A DNA stretch of 9,113 nucleotides from Thermoanaerobacterium sp. (GTDB lineage Bacteria; Bacillota; Thermoanaerobacteria; Thermoanaerobacterales; Thermoanaerobacteraceae), in the NCBI GenBank assembly GCA_029960905.1, contig JASBVU010000057.1, forward strand, positions 1 through 9,113, written 5' to 3'. The notes under the pieces were generated by a model. The model had not been told where the DNA came from. It made no database searches and saw nothing but the letters and a program-made list of their open reading frames with translations. Each line of letters starts with the position of its first letter. Position 1 is the stretch's first letter. Made by a program: the position numbers and the translations under genes. Positions 1 through 6,555 of the stretch are shown here, in pieces.

Positions 1-226
1 AAGTCATCATGTCCACGTTGTCTATCAAAGGGGAATTTACACAATAATTTGGACTTGACCAGTTAGCAGTACTTGTTAAATTAGAATAAGGAATAAATCC
101 CAATTTATTGACTTTTGAACGTGTTGTCACTTCTACTCCTTTTTTTGTTAATTTATGTACTCTAACCTTGGTTGTCTGATTGATGTAAAAACCAGTTTCA
201 TCGGGTTTATTTGACAAAAAAATCAA
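1..226 (-). CDS. Unidentified protein, N-terminal part, runs off the left edge
   Basis: A reading frame on the minus strand stays open for 75 codons from a TTG at 226-224 to the edge of the window, so its 3' end is missing. The TTG is favoured because a strong Shine-Dalgarno sequence, AAGGAGAG, lies at 240-233, six bases upstream. An in-frame ATG at 244-242 would add six residues but overlaps that ribosome site and has no good one of its own. The peptide starts LIFLSNKPDETGFYINQTTK and is basic in its first half, then rich in Ser, Thr and Asn. I see no signal peptide, membrane segment or known motif, and I do not recognise the family. It diverges from the Gabija operon with about 320 bases between them. 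It could be another gene of the defence island or an end of the neighbouring host region; the sequence does not decide. Confidence 0.6.
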   Translation of the reverse strand, partial: MIFLSNKPDETGFYINQTTKVRVHKLTKKGVEVTTRSKVNKLGFIPYSNLTSTANWSSPNYCVNSPLIDNVDMMT

Positions 227-318
227 AGTTAACTCTCCTTTCATTTAAAAATTTTTCAATAAGCATTAGTGTTACGAGTGATAAGTTTATAAATATTTTA
301 TAAAATAAATTTTGAATA

Positions 319-346
319 TTGAAAATAAACAAAATATTTATATAAA
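319..346 (+). promoter_or_regulatory. Candidate sigma-A promoter of the Gabija operon
   Basis: TTGAAA at 319-324 and TATAAA at 341-346 are separated by 16 bases and each match the vegetative consensus at five of six positions. Transcription would start near 353, leaving a leader of about 190 bases before gajA. The region is very AT-rich, so chance matches are likely. The 227-543 gap otherwise holds no credible gene, only leaky short frames. Confidence 0.35.
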
Positions 347-543
347 GTTTGATTCTCCATTTTTCGCAAGAATATTCAAAAAAGGAAAAAATGCAGGGAT
401 TATTATGAGATTCTGTATTCAAATGAAAAAAGCAGACTGGAAAAATATTTGCGAGACTATGATGTAAGTTAGGAGATACAAGGCCAAAGTCTATGATAGA
501 ATATTATTAAAAGTTAAATTATGGTTAAATTGGGGGAGACTTT

Positions 544-2433
544 ATGCACTTATCTAAATTAGTTATCGAGGGTTTCCGATGTTTCAATGAAAAAACAGTG
601 ATACCTTTAAATAAAGGACTTACAGTCATTTTAGGGGAGAATGGTAGCGGGAAATCTGCAATCATTGATGCAATTCGGTTAATTTTAAATGATGACGAAT
701 TTGGCAAATCAATGGTTTCAGAAAGAGATTTTTGGCACTCATTTGGTGAAAGTAAAAATGAATCTAGTACGAGCTTCCGTATAGATATAGAATTTTCTAA
801 ATTGAAACCTGTTGAACAAGTTGCATACTTACCTTGGTTAAAAACAGAAGATTTAAGTACAGCATCTTTACACCTAAAAGTGCAAAATAAAACTAATCAA
901 AATAAACATTACAAAAAAGAGTTATGGGGCGGAAGTTCTTCGAGTAGTAGTTTTGAGTGGGATACATATAAATCTATTCAATGTACATACTTACCACCTT
1001 TAAGAGATGCTGAACACCGACTTAGAGATGTAAGGGGATCAAGATTAGCTCGTTTAATTACAAAAATAGAACCAGAAAACAGTGCAAAAGAACGTTTAGT
1101 GGAAACAGTTAAACAAAATAATCAACTATTGCTAAAAGACGAACTAATTGTAAAAGCGAAAACTAACATTAAATCACGTTTAGTAGAGACATTGGGACAA
1201 AAACTTGCTCAAGATATAAGTATTTCATTTTCAGATACACGATTTGAGAGAATAATTGAAAATCTAAAACTATTATTTTATCCATTTCTGGATGATAGCA
1301 CGTCAATAGATGAATTTAGAGAACTATCTGAGAATAGTTTAGGATATAACAATTTAATATATTTGGCTACGGTTCTTGCTGAATTAGAGGATGTAAATGA
1401 ACAAGAGATATCTTGCAAAATCTTACTCATCGAGGAACCTGAAGCTCACCTTCATCCACAACTTCAGACGAAACTTCTTGAATATATTGAGAAACAGGCA
1501 AAACTTAAAGGTGTTCAAGTCATAGTTACTACACATTCCCCCACAATAGCAGCATCAATAGATCTTGATAATATACTTGTTGTTAATAAAACCGAATTAA
1601 ATAGAAGTCCTGTAATAGTACCTTTAACAAATGTGGGACTAACACCGAAACAAAAATTTTTTTTACAAAGATGGATGGACATCACTAAATCAACTTTACT
1701 TTTCGCAAGGGGTATTATTCTAGTTGAGGGAATTGCAGAGGCATTAGTAATCCCAGAGTTAGCAAAAAGGGTTTTACACAAACATTTAGCTTCAAAGGAT
1801 AGAATATCAAAGTACTCGTTGGAAGAATATAGCGTTTCAATAATAAATATGGGAGGCATATATTTTGAATCATTCTTTCAGTTATTTATAAATGCTGAAA
1901 AAAGGGGAGAGGGTATCCCAATTAGATGCGCCGGAATAACTGACTGTGATCCTGATAAAGATTCGACTCCATATAATGGTAAAGAATGTGATTGTAAGAA
2001 TCCAGCTTTAAAGTTAAAAACAAAAATAAATAATAGCAAGTATTGTCGTTTATACAGCAATTTAAAAACTTTTGAATATGACTTAGCTCTAGCAGAGGGG
2101 AATTTTCCTATAATGGCCAATACTCTTCTTGAAATCATAGAAACTGATGGACCTACTAAAAAACAAATAAAAGAATACATAAGATTATTTCCAGATGCTC
2201 CCGTTAGTGAAAAAGCTAAAATGGCTAAATATTTATTAGATAAAATAGATGATTCCAATATTTGTGGCAAAGGGGTTTTCTCTCAACAATTGGCTTATAA
2301 ACTCGCAAATAATGAAATTGAATTCTCTGTTCCTGAATATATTGAAAAAGCAATTTTATGGGCATGTAAGCTTGAAGGTGATGGGGGGAATAAAGGTGGG
2401 GAATCAAATACTGTTGAAAAATCAAAAGAATAA
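544..2433 (+). CDS. gajA: Gabija nuclease GajA (OLD-family ATPase with TOPRIM domain)
   Basis: This is an OLD-family (class 2) protein: an ABC-type ATPase joined to a TOPRIM nuclease. In Gabija it is a DNA nickase/endonuclease that is restrained by normal nucleotide levels, and it forms a complex with GajB. Visible in the 629 residues: Walker A GENGSGKS at 31-38; a signature-like SLGYNN at 265-270; Walker B ILLIEEPEAHLHP at 293-305; an H-loop TTHSP at 329-333; the TOPRIM glutamate in VEGIAE at 394-399; the acidic motif DCDPD at 467-471; the OLD motif TFEYDLA at 509-515; and a conserved lysine in KG at 576-577. All expected catalytic residues are present. The start is well supported: GGGGGAG at 532-538 lies five bases before ATG, and the N-terminal strand LSKLVIEGFRCF is typical of the family. 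It is somewhat longer than the first described GajA (about 580 residues). Five cysteines crowd the TOPRIM acidic motif (462, 468, 482, 484, 501). The next gene starts one base after the stop codon, so the two are co-expressed. Confidence 0.93.
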   Translation: MHLSKLVIEGFRCFNEKTVIPLNKGLTVILGENGSGKSAIIDAIRLILNDDEFGKSMVSERDFWHSFGESKNESSTSFRIDIEFSKLKPVEQVAYLPWLKTEDLSTASLHLKVQNKTNQNKHYKKELWGGSSSSSSFEWDTYKSIQCTYLPPLRDAEHRLRDVRGSRLARLITKIEPENSAKERLVETVKQNNQLLLKDELIVKAKTNIKSRLVETLGQKLAQDISISFSDTRFERIIENLKLLFYPFLDDSTSIDEFRELSENSLGYNNLIYLATVLAELEDVNEQEISCKILLIEEPEAHLHPQLQTKLLEYIEKQAKLKGVQVIVTTHSPTIAASIDLDNILVVNKTELNRSPVIVPLTNVGLTPKQKFFLQRWMDITKSTLLFARGIILVEGIAEALVIPELAKRVLHKHLASKDRISKYSLEEYSVSIINMGGIYFESFFQLFINAEKRGEGIPIRCAGITDCDPDKDSTPYNGKECDCKNPALKLKTKINNSKYCRLYSNLKTFEYDLALAEGNFPIMANTLLEIIETDGPTKKQIKEYIRLFPDAPVSEKAKMAKYLLDKIDDSNICGKGVFSQQLAYKLANNEIEFSVPEYIEKAILWACKLEGDGGNKGGESNTVEKSKE

Positions 2434-2434
2434 G

Positions 2435-4243
2435 ATGGTACTAATACAATCTGTTTTGAAACATAAAGACATATTAAATATTTCATCACAACAAGCTGAT
2501 TTTATTTTGCAACCATTAAATTATGATTGTTTTCTTAGTGCATGTCCGGGAAGTGGAAAGACTCATTCAGTTAGTCTAAAATTCGCCTATGAAATTAATA
2601 ATTGGATTTCTAGAACAAGTGGTATAGCAGTTCTGTCTTTTACTAATAATGCTGCAAATGAAATTAAAAATAGAGCAAATAATATTCTTAAAGAAAAACA
2701 AGTTGGATACCCTCATTTTGTCGGAACAATTGATAGTTGGATACATGCGTACATTTTTCATCCCTTTGCAAATGAGGTTACTGGCTATACTGGGGAAAAT
2801 GATGATTACACTCATAAATTAATACAAGATGGTAACCACGGTCCTTGGATAAAAAAATACAACTATAAAGATATTTCTATTTTAGATTATACATTTGATA
2901 AAAATGATCAATTAATCTTTATCAGTAAAAAAGTGAAAAGTGACAATAATCCATATGTTGTTAAAGTATTAAAAGAAAACAAGCTGAAATTTGCTAAAGA
3001 TGGCTTCGTTACTTATTCAGATATAGAGTATTGGGCTTTTAAGTTATTACAGAAAAGAGGAGACATACTAGATTTAATCGCAAAAAGATTCCCCTTTATT
3101 ATTATTGATGAGTGTCAAGATTTATTAGAGATTCAACTTGAGATTTTTGAATTATTAAAACATGCGGGTGTTTCAATTCATTTAGTAGGAGATTTAGACC
3201 AAGCAATTTATGAATTTAGAAACGTATTTCCTGATAAAGTAAGAAATAAAATCAAGTTATGGAGGTTACAACAATTAGAATTAAGTCTTAACTATAGAAG
3301 CGTCCAACAAATTTGTAATGTTTTTACAAAGTTATCTGGAAAACAACAAATTGTTGGTATTAGATCTAGTCTCAATAAAAGTTGTTTACTTTGGGTTTAT
3401 GATAAAAAGGATGATATGCATAAAGTTCGAGATGCTTTTATCAAGTTGTTAAATAAAAGAAATATAAATATCGATGATGCAGTAATCATTGCTAGGGGTT
3501 CTTCATTGGTAAATAAAATAAAGGGTTATGAACAAAATAGTAAATTAGATAAGGTCAAGAACAGTATTTCATTTAAGATAGCTACTGCAATAACACATTG
3601 GCAATCACCTGATGTTTTAGATAAACAATATGCTATACAAACCCTTGGAAATGTATTAGTTGATTTAGCTTATGATGGTAAAGGAATTAAAAGAGAAAAT
3701 ATTAAAACACCATTTGCTTATCAACCCATGGAATGGCGGTTAGCCCTTAAAACCTGTCTCGATAGACTTGTTGAATCTAGTGAATTTACAAAAAATGATG
3801 ATTCTAAACAGATATGGAAGGATTGGATAAGAAATGTGTTAAAAAAGGAGTTTGAACTTTTTTGGAATGAATTTAAAGAAGTCACATGTTCATTTAATAA
3901 TGTATCTACAAGATTAAAATCTCCGAATAAACTTACTGACACTCCTATTTCAAAAAGCTTATTGTTAGGAAAATCAAATGCTGATTCAAAAATCAAAGTA
4001 GACACTATTCATAGTGTTAAAGGAGAAACTTACAAGGCAGTTTTATTTGTATCTGCGCCAACTAAAAATTCTGAGGGAGGATATTTTGAACACTGGCTTC
4101 AAAGAGATACAGAGGCAAACAGATTTGCATTTGTAGCGTGTTCAAGACCTGAAGAACTATTGGTGCTAGCCATTCCAGAGTATAATGAAGAAATACATAA
4201 ACTTGGTTTTTATCAAGATAACATAAAAAACTATTATTCATAG
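2435..4243 (+). CDS. gajB: Gabija helicase GajB (UvrD/PcrA-like SF1A)
   Basis: This is the partner of GajA: a superfamily 1A DNA helicase/ATPase thought to sense or process DNA ends and activate the nuclease. In the 602-residue product the helicase motifs appear in order: a Q-motif-like SSQQADFIL near 18-26; motif I ACPGSGKT at 36-43; motif Ia SFTNNAANEI; motif Ic VGTIDSW; motif II DECQD at 225-229; motif III VGDLDQAIYEF from 251; motif IV LNYRS at 285-289; motif V DTIHSVKGET at 523-532; and motif VI VACSRP at 567-572. It is longer than the first described GajB (about 490 residues) but shorter than housekeeping PcrA (about 720). The frame is open upstream to 2249 inside gajA. I chose ATG 2435 because it is one base after the gajA stop, ahead of the Q motif, and typical of translational coupling. 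It has no strong Shine-Dalgarno of its own, and TTG 2414 or ATG 2381 remain possible. The gene is AT-rich like gajA. Confidence 0.93.
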   Translation: MVLIQSVLKHKDILNISSQQADFILQPLNYDCFLSACPGSGKTHSVSLKFAYEINNWISRTSGIAVLSFTNNAANEIKNRANNILKEKQVGYPHFVGTIDSWIHAYIFHPFANEVTGYTGENDDYTHKLIQDGNHGPWIKKYNYKDISILDYTFDKNDQLIFISKKVKSDNNPYVVKVLKENKLKFAKDGFVTYSDIEYWAFKLLQKRGDILDLIAKRFPFIIIDECQDLLEIQLEIFELLKHAGVSIHLVGDLDQAIYEFRNVFPDKVRNKIKLWRLQQLELSLNYRSVQQICNVFTKLSGKQQIVGIRSSLNKSCLLWVYDKKDDMHKVRDAFIKLLNKRNINIDDAVIIARGSSLVNKIKGYEQNSKLDKVKNSISFKIATAITHWQSPDVLDKQYAIQTLGNVLVDLAYDGKGIKRENIKTPFAYQPMEWRLALKTCLDRLVESSEFTKNDDSKQIWKDWIRNVLKKEFELFWNEFKEVTCSFNNVSTRLKSPNKLTDTPISKSLLLGKSNADSKIKVDTIHSVKGETYKAVLFVSAPTKNSEGGYFEHWLQRDTEANRFAFVACSRPEELLVLAIPEYNEEIHKLGFYQDNIKNYYS

Positions 4244-4266
4244 CTGATTTTTGAAAATGTTAAGTG

Positions 4267-4297
4267 ATTAAAATTATTTTTAATTGTTTGTTTTTGG
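4267..4297 (+). terminator. Weak AT-only terminator candidate after gajB
   Basis: ATTAAAA (4267-4273) pairs with TTTTAAT (4278-4284) over a four-base loop, and the T-rich stretch TGTTTGTTTTTGG follows. The stem has seven pairs and no G-C pair, so it would be weak. Its place just after the gajB stop is its best support. Confidence 0.25.
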
Positions 4298-4335
4298 TGA
4301 AACGATAATTACTATTGTGCTGAAAACAAAAAAAT

Positions 4336-4362
4336 TTGAATAATCGATGACTTAATTATAAT
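4336..4362 (+). promoter_or_regulatory. Candidate promoter of the Pycsar operon
   Basis: A perfect -10 box TATAAT stands at 4357-4362, with TTGAAT at 4336-4341 as the -35 box. The 15-base spacer is shorter than ideal. Transcription would begin about 55 bases before the pycTM start. It suggests that the Pycsar pair can be transcribed independently of Gabija, although read-through from gajB is also possible. Confidence 0.4.
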
Positions 4363-4422
4363 ATCTGAAGCTACACTTAAGAACTTTTACTAAAATGATA
4401 ATAATGGGTAGGTGAAATTAAT

Positions 4423-4998
4423 ATGGCTGAGAATATTTTTTATAAAAAAGAGGAATTACTAGAACAATTGGATCGGCATTTAGAATGGATTAAAAGTTGT
4501 GATACTAAAACATCTATTGTCCTTGGCGTGATTGGTATATTTCTTACTATATTTGCATCTGATAGTTCTATTAATATGTTAAATCTAGTCTTTTCAGAAG
4601 CAATCCAAAACCTTAACTTTTCCAATCTTTTATATTTGTTATTTTTTACTTTATCTTTGTGCATTTTTGTGTATGGAGCATTTTGTTTAATAAGGGTATT
4701 GATTCCAAGATTGAGTAAGGAAGTCGAAATGTATCAGGGAATTTATAAGGATTCATTATACTTTTTTGAAGCTATAGCCAAAAGTACTTTCCCTGAATAC
4801 AAAGAAAAAGTTGCTAAAAGAATAGAGGAAGATGATATAAATGATATTATGTCCCAAATCTTCATTAACGCTAAAATCTGTACAATTAAGTACTCGTTAT
4901 ACAAAAAGGGTATTAAATTTTCCTTCCTAGGAATAGCAGGAATATTAATATTGTATGTAATAGGCATAATCTTATTAAAATCAGGAGGTTTTAATTAA
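4423..4998 (+). CDS. pycTM: Pycsar membrane effector PycTM (DUF5706-like)
   Basis: The 191-residue protein looks like the transmembrane effector of a Pycsar system, which binds the cyclic pyrimidine nucleotide made by its partner cyclase and impairs the membrane of an infected cell. It has three hydrophobic segments, about 31-47, 68-93 and 166-186. An N-terminal amphipathic helix ends in the family-like DTKTS (27-31), which leads into the first segment. Between segments two and three is a soluble region with SLYFFEAIAKSTFPEYKEKV (111-130) and a later KYSLYKKGIKFSFLG, the arrangement I know from DUF5706/Pycsar effector proteins. The start is ATG 4423, with AGGTG at 4410-4414 eight bases upstream. 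Its stop overlaps the start of the cyclase gene by one base, which strongly ties the two functions. The assignment rests on this pairing and the layout more than on any single motif. If wrong, it would still be a small membrane effector of a cyclic-nucleotide system. Confidence 0.85.
   Translation: MAENIFYKKEELLEQLDRHLEWIKSCDTKTSIVLGVIGIFLTIFASDSSINMLNLVFSEAIQNLNFSNLLYLLFFTLSLCIFVYGAFCLIRVLIPRLSKEVEMYQGIYKDSLYFFEAIAKSTFPEYKEKVAKRIEEDDINDIMSQIFINAKICTIKYSLYKKGIKFSFLGIAGILILYVIGIILLKSGGFN
4983..4988 (+). promoter_or_regulatory. Strong Shine-Dalgarno of pycC inside pycTM
   Basis: AGGAGG lies within the last codons of pycTM, nine bases before the ATG of pycC. The junction TAATG joins the pycTM stop and the pycC start. 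This fixes the pycC start and points to coupled translation of effector and cyclase. Confidence 0.85.
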
Positions 4999-5756
4999 TG
5001 GAGTTGAAAGGTTATGACTATAAGGATCGTAAAAAAAAGGTAGAAGAAATTCTTGATAATACAGATAAAGTTAATGAGGTTGAAAAGTTTCCAAGAGATG
5101 AGGATTTTACATACACAAACGGATATAAGGCATGGGCAGGAGCGATATTTGTTGATTTAAGAGATTCAACCACTCTATTTTCCGAAAAAGATGAAGTAAA
5201 AATTGCAAAGGTAATACGTGGATTTACATCTGAGATTATAGAAATATTGAGAATAGATACAGATGGTGATTTGAAGGAAATTGGTATACGAGGTGACTGT
5301 GTTTTTGCTGTATATTCAGCTCCTAAAAAAAATGACCTTTATGATATAGCTAACAGGGCCTTCTACATAAACACTTATATGAAAATGTTAAACAAATTAC
5401 TATCTGACAGAGACCTTCCTAATATAAAAGCTGGGATTGGCTTGGCAGCACAAAAAACATTAGCAGTTAAAGCTGGCAGAAAATCGTCTGGAATTAATAA
5501 TCTTGTATGGATTGGTGAATCTGTTGCAATTGCAGCGAAGTTATCTGATTTAGGAAATAAGAACGGTATTGATCCAATAGTAATGTCTGAAACATTTTAT
5601 ATCAATTATATTGAGATACAAAAGCAAAAACAACCGAATGATAATGTCGAAGGTTGGTGGACAAAGAAGTCAGATTCTACTTATGGGACATACTATTATG
5701 GTAATGTAGTTAAAACTGAATTTGATAAATGGATTAAAGATGGAATGACAGAATAA
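4998..5756 (+). CDS. pycC: Pycsar pyrimidine nucleotidyl cyclase PycC (class III cyclase fold)
   Basis: This is a single-domain class III (adenylate/guanylate cyclase-like) enzyme of 252 residues, here judged to make cCMP or cUMP in response to phage infection. The catalytic core starts near residue 47. FVDLRDST (51-58) carries the first metal-binding aspartate D53, and GIRGDCVFAVY (96-106) carries the second, D100. The later strand GIGLAAQKTLAVKAG (146-160) and VWIGESVAIAAKLSDLG (170-186) fit the purine/pyrimidine-pocket and transition-state part of the fold. There is no membrane segment and no extra sensor domain, so it is probably a soluble dimer. The first 45 residues are charged and helical. 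The C-terminal 45 residues, with WWTKKSDSTYGTYYYG, match no motif I know. Which pyrimidine it uses cannot be read safely from sequence alone. Pairing with a PycTM-like effector is the main reason for preferring Pycsar over an ordinary adenylate cyclase. Confidence 0.88.
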   Translation: MELKGYDYKDRKKKVEEILDNTDKVNEVEKFPRDEDFTYTNGYKAWAGAIFVDLRDSTTLFSEKDEVKIAKVIRGFTSEIIEILRIDTDGDLKEIGIRGDCVFAVYSAPKKNDLYDIANRAFYINTYMKMLNKLLSDRDLPNIKAGIGLAAQKTLAVKAGRKSSGINNLVWIGESVAIAAKLSDLGNKNGIDPIVMSETFYINYIEIQKQKQPNDNVEGWWTKKSDSTYGTYYYGNVVKTEFDKWIKDGMTE

Positions 5757-5902
5757 TATAATATATCTAGTTGGAACCGTTTTTTAGCAAGCAAACCACT
5801 ATAAAATAGAGACAGAAAAAGATTTAAATTAAGTGACATTATTTTCTTTATTTAAATGAAAAAAACACCACTGCACCTCATTTATATTTTTATAACATAA
5901 CT

Positions 5903-5964
5903 ACCGTCAACACTCGATACATGTGGAAGCAGTAGCGCAACTCATTTTAAAAGAAGGCAACTAA
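5903..5964 (+). pseudogene. rlmCD: 3'-end remnant of an rlmCD-type rRNA methyltransferase gene
   Basis: This short piece encodes the C-terminal end of an RlmCD/TrmA-family protein, [14 protein letters not shown] and a stop, matching the end of the decayed rlmCD at 8360-9078. Going upstream, ACC GTC AAC and ACT CGA correspond to CCC GTC GAC and ACA AGG of that copy, but 12 bases between them are missing and two are added just before the His codon, so the frame is broken. Nothing of the rest of the gene precedes it: the sequence to the left is the AT-rich end of the defence region. It therefore marks a boundary. Its last codons differ from those of the other copy (N-stop against LLK-stop), so the two ends come from different alleles or have diverged. 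Confidence 0.8.
5920..5958 (+). repeat. Direct repeat, left copy (rlmCD 3' end)
   Basis: This 39-base segment matches 9028-9066 at 37 positions, with the last 24 identical. It lies in the coding 3' end of rlmCD in both places. Confidence 0.9.
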
Positions 5965-5983
5965 CCCCTAAGGTAGTTGCCTT
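5954..5983 (+). terminator. Hairpin terminator after the rlmCD remnant
   Basis: AAGGCAACTA (5954-5963) and TAGTTGCCTT (5974-5983) are perfect reverse complements, giving a ten-pair stem with a ten-base loop. The stop codon of the rlmCD remnant lies at the loop edge. Only three T residues follow the last C of the stem (5982-5984) before the tract is broken, so termination may be partial. It can also work as a barrier between the defence cassette and cotA, and the stem is fully symmetrical, so it may act in the other direction as well. Confidence 0.6.
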
Positions 5984-6031
5984 TCACTCCTTCCCTTGCT
6001 TCTGGTGATCAGGAAAGTTATTAAAAATAAA

Positions 6032-6053
6032 AGATAATAGAATACCTTTGTAT
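6032..6053 (+). repeat. Direct repeat, left copy (sequence downstream of rlmCD)
   Basis: This 22-base segment matches 9080-9101 at 19 positions. In the right copy it follows the rlmCD stop at once, whereas here about 70 extra bases with the hairpin separate it from the rlmCD piece. The duplication thus reaches beyond the coding sequence. Confidence 0.65.
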
Positions 6054-6063
6054 TTTCTGATAA

Positions 6064-6300
6064 AATCGATATCTTTTGATTTCGCGGTACCTTTCAAGAG
6101 AAAAGCAAGAGTGGATGGAACTGGACTCAGATTTTGCGGAAGATCGGGATGCGTATACGGCAGAAGGAATCTTTTGGGTTCCAGCAAATCCAAGGCGATC
6201 CTATTTTGCTGAACGCGCAAAACTTAGAGAAATCGGTCAAATTGTTGATAGTGCGTTAGATATAATCCAAAAAGAAAATGATCGTTTAAATCCCCGTTAA
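6064..6300 (+). pseudogene. hsdM: Fragment of a type I restriction modification subunit (HsdM), N-terminal region
   Basis: About 78 codons, open from just after a stop at 6061-6063, encode a peptide that resembles the N-terminal helical region of HsdM, the DNA adenine methyltransferase subunit of type I restriction systems. The telling stretch is EDRDAYTAEGIFWVP followed by an aromatic/basic segment, EIGQIVDSALDIIQKEN and DRL, matching the family pattern of FWVP, a tryptophan/basic turn, IG..ID.AM..IE.EN..L. The usual aromatic WS after FWVP is RS here. The methyltransferase core that should follow (the SAM motif and NPPF) is absent, because a stop codon comes directly after the helix. No ATG or ribosome site precedes it. 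It is most likely a dead remnant of an earlier defence system at this locus. Confidence 0.72.
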
Positions 6301-6346
6301 TGCAATAAAAAAGGCAGCATCCTTTATAGAAGCAGTGCCCCCGTTA

Positions 6347-6400
6347 GTTGTACAAGCGCCTATTCCAATGATTCAGAATAGTACGTACTATGTGTACAAC
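6347..6400. repeat. Nested palindromes upstream of cotA
   Basis: GTTGTACA (6347-6354) and TGTACAAC (6393-6400) form an eight-base inverted repeat. It encloses a perfect 14-base palindrome, ATAGTACGTACTAT (6378-6391). Both outer arms also contain self-complementary TGTACA cores. The function is unknown; it could be an operator, a recombination site or the edge of a lost mobile element. The 6301-6555 gap holds no gene that I can support. Confidence 0.6.
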
Positions 6401-6475
6401 GACGAACTTCTCTTTTGTTTTCTTTGATTTTTTCGTGCAATCGCATTATTTGTCAACTGCAATAACCATTTGAAT

Positions 6476-6505
6476 TTGTCATACAGGGGTTGAAATATTT
6501 ATAAC
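6476..6505 (+). promoter_or_regulatory. Candidate promoter of cotA
   Basis: TTGTCA (6476-6481) and TATAAC (6500-6505), 18 bases apart, each match the sigma-A consensus at five of six positions. In B. subtilis, however, cotA is a late mother-cell gene read by sigma-K with GerE. A CATA at 6480-6483 recalls half of a sigma-K -10 box, but the second half is poor. Which sigma factor is used here is unresolved. Confidence 0.25.
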
Positions 6506-6544
6506 CTTTAGAAAGAAGGTGGATTATAATCAGCAGGTTATAAA
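6498..6544. repeat. Inverted repeat between cotA promoter region and ribosome site
   Basis: TTTATAACCT (6498-6507) and AGGTTATAAA (6535-6544) are perfect ten-base reverse complements with 27 bases between them. The right arm ends directly against the GGAG of the cotA Shine-Dalgarno, and the left arm overlaps a possible -10 box. It could be a paired operator or an RNA stem beside the ribosome site. Confidence 0.6.
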
Positions 6545-6555
6545 GGAGTGGAAAT

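Noticed and set aside
207..422. Minus-strand frame of 71 codons rich in Phe, Ile and Asn
   Set aside because: It overlaps the better-supported TTG-start gene in another frame, lacks a ribosome site and looks like chance coding in AT-rich DNA.
2249..2434. N-terminal extension of gajB into gajA
   Set aside because: It would overlap about 180 bases of gajA and add residues ahead of the Q motif with no family likeness; ATG 2435 fits coupling better.
544..4243. Other OLD/ABC plus TOPRIM systems such as PARIS or a retron effector
   Set aside because: ATPase and TOPRIM are fused in one protein followed at once by a UvrD-like helicase, which is the Gabija layout; no reverse transcriptase or separate TOPRIM gene is present.
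5822..5857. ATTTAAAT repeated 20 bases apart after pycC as a terminator
   Set aside because: ATTTAAAT is self-complementary and the stem would be AT-only with no T-tract, so support is too weak.
5984..6220. Minus-strand frame of 78 codons over the hsdM remnant
   Set aside because: The opposite strand has the recognisable HsdM pattern; this frame has no motif and no ribosome site.
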